The notes under the pieces: model-generated
Told to the model about the DNA's origin: nothing
What the model saw: only the letters and a program-made list of their open reading frames with translations
The model's database searches: none
Shown: piece by piece, positions 1 through 4,386 of the stretch
Layout of the letters: every line of letters begins with the position of its first letter
Position numbering within the stretch: the first letter of the stretch is position 1
Position numbers and translations under genes: made by a program
NCBI GenBank assembly: GCA_900553295.1
Contig: USCR01000134.1
Location: 1-6,432 of the forward strand
Direction: 5' to 3'
From: an uncultured Eubacteriales bacterium
GTDB taxonomy: Bacteria; Bacillota; Clostridia; Christensenellales; Aristaeellaceae
Length of the DNA: 6,432 nucleotides

Positions 1-418
1 TGCCTGTCCGGACATCGGCTTCCGGGTCTTCCGGGTGGACGAGGGCTGCCGGAAGGAGGTCCTCTATCCCCCGGAGGAGATATCCCAGCCGCTGATCGGG
101 CAGACGGTGTCCAATATCCGGGAGGACCGCACCGACCTGGATCTGCTCTATGCCTGCCTGCTGGACCTGGGCCTGGGCATCCACCTGCCCCACACCAGCC
201 GGGTGGTCGGCGGCTGCACCGTCCACCGGGTGGACGGCGGCGTCCTGGCGGCCTGTTTCGACGCTGGCGTTCCGGACACGGTCATCCGGGACATAGCTGC
301 TTCCCGCCCCCAGTGGGCTGTCTTCCGGGACAGCGCCTTCGCCTCGGACGCCGCCAAGATCAACGTGACGGAGATCTTCAAAAGCCTGTCCCCCGGCACC
401 CGCGTCCAGGTACTCTGA
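1..418 (+). CDS. Type III restriction-modification methyltransferase (Mod), C-terminal part
   Basis: This is the 3' end of an open frame that enters from the left edge; codons run in frame from base 2 to the TGA at 416-418, giving about 138 residues. Type III Mod subunits methylate adenine in an asymmetric recognition site and pair with Res for restriction. The catalytic DPPY and AdoMet motifs lie upstream, outside the window. Recognition rests on the characteristic Mod tail: GFRVFRVD near the start, NIREDRTDLDLLYACLLDLG in the middle, then VLAACFD, AVFRDSAFASDAAKINV and EIFKSLSP close to the end. The GTG at 35 is internal, because homology continues upstream of it. The C-terminus looks intact. 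A Res-type start codon follows 92 bases later, which is the expected mod-res order, but that downstream gene is not a normal Res. If the upstream part is intact, Mod could persist as an orphan methyltransferase. Confidence 0.88.
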   Translation, partial: ACPDIGFRVFRVDEGCRKEVLYPPEEISQPLIGQTVSNIREDRTDLDLLYACLLDLGLGIHLPHTSRVVGGCTVHRVDGGVLAACFDAGVPDTVIRDIAASRPQWAVFRDSAFASDAAKINVTEIFKSLSPGTRVQVL

Positions 419-496
419 GTGCAGACCGTCCGCCTGGTTCCATTCCGCAGAAACTTTCCCCGTCTTGCCCGGATGTGTCCCCAGCGCACCGGACAT

Positions 497-506
497 AAGG
501 AGGTGA
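497..506 (+). promoter_or_regulatory. Near-perfect Shine-Dalgarno site for the Res/DEAD-box chimera
   Basis: AAGGAGGTGA is an almost full complement of the 16S rRNA 3' end, and its GGAGG core lies 7 bases before the ATG at 511. It fixes the start of the chimeric gene at the Res-like MKLQFKHQ sequence rather than at any later Met inside the helicase part. The 92-base gap after mod shows no clear promoter, so the gene is probably co-transcribed with mod. Confidence 0.85.
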
Positions 507-510
507 CCTC

Positions 511-2070
511 ATGAAGCTCCAATTCAAGCACCAGCCCTTTCAGGCGGAGGCGGCCGCAGCGGTCTGCGATGTGTTCCGCGGCCAGTCACTGTGCGCCCAG
601 GCACACCGGCAGGGCCTGGGCGCCGCGGCCGACAGGCCGCTGTCCCTGGCAGGGACCGGCACCGGCCTGTGCAACCAACCCCTGGCTCCGGAGCTGACCG
701 ACGCCCGGATCCTGAAAAATCTGCACGCGGTCCAGCGGCGCGTCGGATTGCCTCTGTCCAAGGCCCTGGCCGGGCCGGGGATCAACCTGTCCGTGGAGAT
801 GGAGACCGGCACCGGCAAGACCTGCGCCTTCGCCGCCCCCATCCTTCAGCGGCTTTCAGAGAAAAGCGTTCAGCCCAGGGTGATCCGGGCCCTCATTCTC
901 ACCCCCACCCGGGAGCTGGCCCAGCAGATTCAGGACAACTTTGTGGCCTATGGCAAGCAACTGGCCCTGTTCTCCTGCGTGCTTTTCGGCGGCGTAAACC
1001 AAAACGCCCAGGTGGAGGCCCTGCACCGGGGGGCGGACATTGTGGTGGCCTGCCCCGGACGGCTCATGGACCTGATGAACCAGGGGTACGTACGCCTGGA
1101 CTATGTGGAAACCTTTGTGCTGGACGAGGCGGACCGCATGCTGGACATGGGGTTCATCCACGATGTGCGGCGCATTGCGGCCAAGCTGCCCCCCAGGCAT
1201 CAAACCCTGCTGTTCTCCGCCACCATGCCCCCCGAGGTGGAGACCCTGGCCATGCAGCTGCTCCACGCCCCGGAAACGGTGAAGGTGGACCCGGTTTCCT
1301 CCCCGGTGGAGGCCATCGAGCAGACCCTGTACTACGTGGACAAGGCCAATAAGAAGCACCTGCTGGCCCAGCTGCTCCGGGAGCCGGAGGTGGAAAACGC
1401 CCTGGTGTTCTCCCGCACCCGGCACGGGGCGGACCGCATCGTCCGGGACCTGGCCCGGGCAGGCATCCCTGCCGCCGCCATTCACGGGGACAAAAGCCAA
1501 AACGCCCGGCAAGCCGCCCTGGACAGCTTCAAGCGCGGCGAGAGCAAGGTGCTGGTGGCCACGGACATTGCCGCCCGGGGCATCGACATTGCCGGGCTGA
1601 GCCACGTCGTCAACTACGACCTGCCCAACGAGCCCGAGGCTTACGTGCACCGCATTGGCCGCACCGGCCGGGCGGGCCACACGGGCAAGGCCATCAGCTT
1701 CTGCTGCATTGACGAGATCAAGCAGCTGGGGCAAATCGAAAAGCTCATTCGCCGCCGCTTGCCCGTGAAGGAAAGCCCCTGGCCCATGGAGGTCACCACC
1801 CCTTCCGAGCCCAAGCCCCGTGCGCCCCGTCCCGCCACGGTGGACCGTCAGGGCAACGCCCTGCCCGCCAAGCCCACCCGTCCCCAGGTTTCCCCCAGAA
1901 TGCCTTCCAAGGCCAAGGCACCCCATGGCGGACAGCCCATTACCATTGGCAAGGACGGCCGCATGCATCCCGCCGCGCCCAAGCAAAGCGGAGCGCCGGC
2001 GCCGCGTTCCCAAGGCCGCAGCACCCTGGCCAAGCCCGTGCAGCGGGTGAACCGCCACCGCCGGGGCTAA
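511..2070 (+). CDS. Chimeric protein: type III Res N-terminus fused to an RhlE-like DEAD-box RNA helicase
   Basis: The 519-residue product has two origins. Residues 1-97 resemble the start of type III restriction subunits: [22 protein letters not shown], a variable stretch with [13 protein letters not shown], and NLSVEMETG leading into the P-loop. From Walker A (ETGTGKT, 98-104) onward it is a DEAD-box helicase: [11 protein letters not shown], motif Ia PTRELAQQ (132-139), CPGRLMDLM (181-189), DEAD (205-208), SAT (236-238), [12 protein letters not shown] (298-309), [12 protein letters not shown] (349-360) and HRIGRTGR (380-387). Residues ~420-519 form a basic, Pro-rich, low-complexity tail typical of RhlE-like proteins. 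DEAD-box enzymes remodel RNA with ATP. This one lacks the family's N-terminal Q motif and PTPIQ segment, and it also lacks all of Res beyond the P-loop, including the nuclease. Res proteins are usually about 900-1000 residues. The gene follows mod on the same strand. Activity is unknown. An assembly chimera is a serious alternative, although the frame is open throughout. Confidence 0.85.
   Translation: MKLQFKHQPFQAEAAAAVCDVFRGQSLCAQAHRQGLGAAADRPLSLAGTGTGLCNQPLAPELTDARILKNLHAVQRRVGLPLSKALAGPGINLSVEMETGTGKTCAFAAPILQRLSEKSVQPRVIRALILTPTRELAQQIQDNFVAYGKQLALFSCVLFGGVNQNAQVEALHRGADIVVACPGRLMDLMNQGYVRLDYVETFVLDEADRMLDMGFIHDVRRIAAKLPPRHQTLLFSATMPPEVETLAMQLLHAPETVKVDPVSSPVEAIEQTLYYVDKANKKHLLAQLLREPEVENALVFSRTRHGADRIVRDLARAGIPAAAIHGDKSQNARQAALDSFKRGESKVLVATDIAARGIDIAGLSHVVNYDLPNEPEAYVHRIGRTGRAGHTGKAISFCCIDEIKQLGQIEKLIRRRLPVKESPWPMEVTTPSEPKPRAPRPATVDRQGNALPAKPTRPQVSPRMPSKAKAPHGGQPITIGKDGRMHPAAPKQSGAPAPRSQGRSTLAKPVQRVNRHRRG
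793..825 (+). other. Probable junction between Res and DEAD-box segments at the Walker A codons
   Basis: Residues 95-105 ([11 protein letters not shown]) carry the switch. The left side, VEMETG, is Res-like; DEAD-box proteins usually have AQTG or ARTG here. The right side, CAFAAPILQ, is RhlE-like; Res proteins continue quite differently. The codons for TGTGKT (805-822) encode a loop present in both families, so a crossover or a false join anywhere in them would leave the frame and the motif intact. The exact breakpoint cannot be placed inside the shared loop. Confidence 0.75.
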
Positions 2071-2135
2071 GGCATACCTTCGTGAAGAAATCGGCAGGAT
2101 TTTCCATTTTCCCCGAAAAAACGTTGAAAAAGCCC

Positions 2136-2164
2136 TTGCGCAGTTCAGAAAAATGCAGTACAAT
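2136..2164 (+). promoter_or_regulatory. Probable sigma-A-type promoter of xpt and the BMP gene
   Basis: A weak -35 box TTGCGC (2136-2141) is followed after 17 bases by a good -10 box TACAAT (2159-2164), in the only AT-rich stretch between the helicase gene and xpt. Transcription would begin near 2171. That leaves a leader of only about 38 bases before the xpt ATG, too short for a purine riboswitch. No strong terminator hairpin was seen after the helicase stop at 2070, so read-through from upstream is possible. Confidence 0.5.
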
Positions 2165-2208
2165 ATGGCCGTATTCCCTGTGAATGTTCGTATTTTTGAG
2201 GTGAAGGC

Positions 2209-2787
2209 ATGGAGGCACTGAAGGAAGCCATACGCCGGGAAGGCCTGGGGATCGGTTCCGACATTGTGAAGGTGGATAGCTTTCTGAATCACCGCATCGA
2301 CGTGGCCCTGTGCACAAAAATGGGTCAGGCATTTTATCAGGCCTTTCAGGGGGAGCAGGTGGACTGCATCCTCACGGTGGAGGCCAGCGGCATTGCGGTG
2401 GCCATCACCACGGCGCAGGCCTTCGGGGGCATTCCCGTGGTCTTTGCCAAAAAGGGCGATCACCGGAACGTGGGCCCGGATGTATACACCGCCCAGGTAT
2501 ACTCCTTCACCCATCAGCAGATGAACACCGTGCGGGTGAGCCGCAAATATCTGCAAAAGGGCATGCGGGTGCTGATTATTGATGACTTTCTGGCCAATGG
2601 CGAGGCCATTGAAGGGCTGCGGGACATTTTGCGCCAGGCGGGCTGCGAGCTGGTAGGCGCCGGTGTCTGCGTGGAGAAGGGCTTTCAGCCCGGGGGCAAA
2701 AAGCTCCGGGAGGAAGGCGTGAAGGTTGTGTCCTTAGCAATCGTGGACGCCATCGAGGATGGAAACATCCGCCTGCGGGACGATTGA
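2209..2787 (+). CDS. xpt: Xanthine phosphoribosyltransferase
   Basis: This cytoplasmic purine-salvage enzyme transfers the phosphoribosyl group of PRPP to xanthine, giving XMP for guanine nucleotide synthesis. The 192-residue product is nearly the same length as Bacillus subtilis Xpt (194) and closely similar along its whole length as I remember that protein. Visible landmarks are the MEALKEAI start, KVDSFLNHRID (21-31), VEASGIA (57-63), VYSFT (97-101), the PRPP-binding loop VLIIDDFLANGEA (121-133) with its Asp-Asp pair, and VEKGFQPG (155-162). The ATG at 2209 is supported by GAGGTGA at 2198-2204 and by alignment of the N-terminus. A BMP-family binding protein starts 50 bases downstream with no terminator between, so the two probably form an operon for purine capture and salvage. 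Unlike many Bacillota xpt genes, it has no room for a guanine riboswitch between the proposed promoter and the start. Confidence 0.95.
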   Translation: MEALKEAIRREGLGIGSDIVKVDSFLNHRIDVALCTKMGQAFYQAFQGEQVDCILTVEASGIAVAITTAQAFGGIPVVFAKKGDHRNVGPDVYTAQVYSFTHQQMNTVRVSRKYLQKGMRVLIIDDFLANGEAIEGLRDILRQAGCELVGAGVCVEKGFQPGGKKLREEGVKVVSLAIVDAIEDGNIRLRDD

Positions 2788-2822
2788 TTGGGAGATATTA
2801 TTTACACCTGCGGAACGAAAGC

Positions 2823-2830
2823 GGAGGAGA
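2823..2830 (+). promoter_or_regulatory. Ribosome binding site that sets the BMP gene start at 2838
   Basis: GGAGGAGA precedes the ATG at 2838 by 7 bases (10 bases from the GGAGG core). The frame is open upstream to a TTG at 2784, but that codon overlaps the xpt stop. It would also put 18 polar residues ahead of the MKK signal peptide, so 2838 is the start. Confidence 0.85.
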
Positions 2831-2837
2831 AAGAAAC

Positions 2838-3974
2838 ATGAAAAAGGTGCTCGCTTGGGTTCTCTGCCTCATGCTGACCCTGGGGATGGTCGGCGCGGCC
2901 AGCGCGGAGTTTGCTCCCGTGGCCAAGGAAGACGTCAAGGTTGGCTTCATCTTCATCGGTGACGTGAGCGACAAGGGTTACACCTACGCCCATTATCAGG
3001 GACTGCTGGCCATGCAGGAAGCCCTGGGCCTGACCGATGACCAGATCATCATCAAGACCAACGTGCCCGAGGACAGCGCCTGTGACGCCGCCATGCTGGA
3101 GCTCATCGAGGCCGGCTGCCAGATCATCTTCGGCAACTCCTACGGCTACATGAATTACATGGCGGAAATGGCCGAGGAATATCCCGAGGTCATTTTCTCC
3201 CATTGCTCCGGCTACATGAGCAATGACGTGAACTTCAACAACTACTTCGGCGCCATCTATCAGGCCCGTTACCTGTCCGGTATCGCCGCGGGCATGAAGA
3301 CCCAGACCAACAAGATCGGCTACGTGGCCGCCATGCAGACCCCCGAGGTCATCGGCGGCTTTGACGCCTTTGCCCTGGGCGTGCAGAGCGTGAACCCCGA
3401 TGCGGTGGTCTATGTGAAGTACACCAACAGCTGGTACGACGCCACCCTGGAGCGCCAGACCGCCGATGCCCTGCTGGACATGGGCTGCGACGTGATCGCC
3501 CAGCACTGCGACACCGCCAATCCCCAGATTGCCGCTCAGGAGCGCGGCGTGTGGGGCTGCGGCTATAACGCGGACATGACCGTGGACGCTCCCGAGGCGC
3601 ACCTGACCGCGCCCGTGTGGAACTGGGGCGCTGTGTACACCATGGAGGTGCAGGAAGTGATCGATGGCACCTGGAAGCCCGAGAAAATCTTCCTGACCAT
3701 GGCGGACGGCCTGGTGGACATTTCTCCCCTGAGCAAGAACTGCGCCGAGGGTACCGCCGAAGCCATCGAGGCGGCCCGGGAAAAGATTGTTTCCGGTGAG
3801 TTCGACGTGTTCGAAGGCCCCCTGTACGACAACGAAGGCAACCAGATTCTCGATGAGAACAGCTGCTTTGTGGCGGACATCGAGGGCACCAGCGCCAAGG
3901 CCGGTGAGCCGATCACCCCTGCCTTCATCGCGGGCGAGCTGATGTTCGTGGTCAAGGGCGTGGAGATTCAGTAA
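2838..3974 (+). CDS. Secreted BMP/PnrA-family ABC-transporter substrate-binding protein, probably for purine nucleosides
   Basis: The 378-residue product begins with a signal peptide: MKK, a hydrophobic core to about residue 20, and a probable signal peptidase I site ASA|EF after residue 23. The mature part shows the BMP fold signature: KVGFIFIGDVSDKGYTYAHYQ (from residue 34), IIFGNSYGYMN, then FGAIYQARYLSGIAAG, IGYVAA, FDAFALGVQSVNPDA, QHCDTANPQIAA and GCGYNADM. Members of this family bind nucleosides or related purines outside the cell and pass them to ABC importers. The xpt gene just upstream supports a purine-type ligand, but the ligand is inferred. No permease or ATPase gene follows; a terminator does. 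Two oddities stand out. There is no lipobox: the only early Cys (residue 10) sits inside the hydrophobic core, so the usual lipid anchor of Gram-positive binding proteins seems absent. The mature protein also contains eight Cys residues, many for an exported protein. Confidence 0.9.
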   Translation: MKKVLAWVLCLMLTLGMVGAASAEFAPVAKEDVKVGFIFIGDVSDKGYTYAHYQGLLAMQEALGLTDDQIIIKTNVPEDSACDAAMLELIEAGCQIIFGNSYGYMNYMAEMAEEYPEVIFSHCSGYMSNDVNFNNYFGAIYQARYLSGIAAGMKTQTNKIGYVAAMQTPEVIGGFDAFALGVQSVNPDAVVYVKYTNSWYDATLERQTADALLDMGCDVIAQHCDTANPQIAAQERGVWGCGYNADMTVDAPEAHLTAPVWNWGAVYTMEVQEVIDGTWKPEKIFLTMADGLVDISPLSKNCAEGTAEAIEAAREKIVSGEFDVFEGPLYDNEGNQILDENSCFVADIEGTSAKAGEPITPAFIAGELMFVVKGVEIQ

Positions 3975-3997
3975 GTTCCGTCCCGAAAACAGAAAGC

Positions 3998-4031
3998 AAC
4001 CCCCTGCCTTTTCAAGAAGGCAGGGGGTTTT
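3998..4031 (+). terminator. Strong intrinsic terminator after the BMP gene
   Basis: A perfect 13-bp stem (AACCCCCTGCCTT at 3998-4010 with its complement at 4017-4029) closes a 6-base loop, TTCAAG. The stem runs into a short T run, TTTT (4028-4031). It begins 24 bases after the BMP stop and ends the xpt-BMP transcript. Its T tract is short, and the reverse orientation lacks a clean one. Confidence 0.9.
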
Positions 4032-4110
4032 AGCGTGGGAAGAAAAGCAATGGAAGTCCCTTTCTCCAGGAGGCAGGCTCGCTCAACCACGGGCCGCCCG
4101 AACTTGATGC

Positions 4111-4145
4111 AAAGTAAAAGTCGGAGGGGGCTCGACCCCTCCGAC
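4111..4145 (-). terminator. Probable intrinsic terminator for the polC transcript
   Basis: A perfect 10-bp GC-rich stem (GTCGGAGGGG at 4120-4129 with its complement at 4136-4145) has a 6-base loop. Read on the minus strand, the stem is followed by TTTTACTTT (complement of 4111-4119), the expected U-rich tail. It lies about 240 bases beyond the polC stop, so the message would have a long structured 3' end unless another end is used first. On the + strand no T run follows. Confidence 0.6.
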
Positions 4146-4220
4146 GCATACCGTTGACAAAGATTTATGCCTTATCATTTTTGCAAGTTGCGCAATACGT
4201 TCCTGCACACACAGGGAATT

Positions 4221-4265
4221 TCGCGCCTGCGGGCGCGACCAAAGGGCTTTCCGGTCGCCCTTTGG
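4221..4265. repeat. Two adjacent inverted repeats with an alternative pairing
   Basis: TCGCGCC (4221-4227) pairs with GGCGCGA (4232-4238) around a 4-base loop. Immediately after it, CCAAAGGGC (4239-4247) pairs with GCCCTTTGG (4257-4265) around a 9-base loop. A third option, GCGACC (4235-4240) with GGTCGC (4253-4258), would break both, so the RNA could fold in two exclusive ways. No function is known to me. It may be part of a dispersed intergenic element. Confidence 0.55.
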
Positions 4266-4348
4266 AAACCTTCGGCCCATGCTTGTTGAATCCTTTATAA
4301 GCTGAGGAGCCGAAAGTTTCTTCTTCCCGTGGGGTTTTTGACTGTTTC

Positions 4349-4384
4349 AGGAGGGGAAGGTAAAGCCGTCCTCCTTTTTGTTTT
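4349..4384 (+). terminator. Possible + strand intrinsic terminator next to the polC stop
   Basis: AGGAGG (4349-4354) pairs with CCTCCT (4370-4375). Two further inner pairs are possible (4359-4360 with 4366-4367), and the stem is followed by a T-rich tail, TTTTT-G-TTTT. The orientation suits a + strand transcript, yet no + strand gene lies between the BMP terminator and this point. It may catch read-through that would oppose polC, or end an unseen small RNA. The stem is imperfect. Confidence 0.4.
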
Positions 4385-4386
4385 GC

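Larger units (their letters stand above)
4032..4386. other. 355-base non-coding gap between convergent genes, rich in hairpins
   Basis: No convincing gene lies here. The gap holds three or more GC-rich inverted repeats (4120-4145, 4221-4238, 4239-4265) and a hairpin with a T-rich tail (4349-4384). There is also an isolated consensus -35-like TTGACA at 4154-4159, with no good -10 box at 16-18 bases. The density of hairpins is more than two convergent terminators need, and it resembles dispersed palindromic intergenic elements or a small structured RNA. Which of these it is cannot be decided from one copy. A 65-codon minus-strand frame (4083-4280) runs through the hairpins and is probably not a gene. 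Confidence 0.6.

Noticed and set aside
2071..2208. Possible purine riboswitch in front of xpt
   Set aside because: I saw none of the three-way-junction features, and the proposed transcript start leaves only about 38 bases of leader.
856..2556. A 566-codon open frame on the minus strand
   Set aside because: It runs antisense through the helicase part, the xpt promoter region and more than half of xpt. Its Gly/His/Val-rich composition is what GC-biased codons give on the opposite strand, and it matches no family I recognise.
2784..2837. TTG start at 2784 for the BMP gene
   Set aside because: It overlaps the xpt stop and would add polar residues before a clear MKK signal peptide, while the ATG at 2838 has its own ribosome binding site.
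2802..3602. A 266-codon minus-strand open frame opposite the BMP gene
   Set aside because: It has the same antisense composition artefact (Gly, His, Val, Ala rich) opposite a clear BMP-family gene, with no family features.
4154..4182. Promoter built on TTGACA at 4154-4159
   Set aside because: The nearest -10-like sequence (TATCAT, 4173-4178) is only 13 bases away, and the sequence at 16-18 bases is a poor match, so it is not listed as a promoter.
4083..4280. A 65-codon minus-strand open frame in the intergenic gap
   Set aside because: It is threaded through three perfect hairpins, one of them a probable terminator, and has no recognisable domain. It is better explained as structured non-coding DNA.
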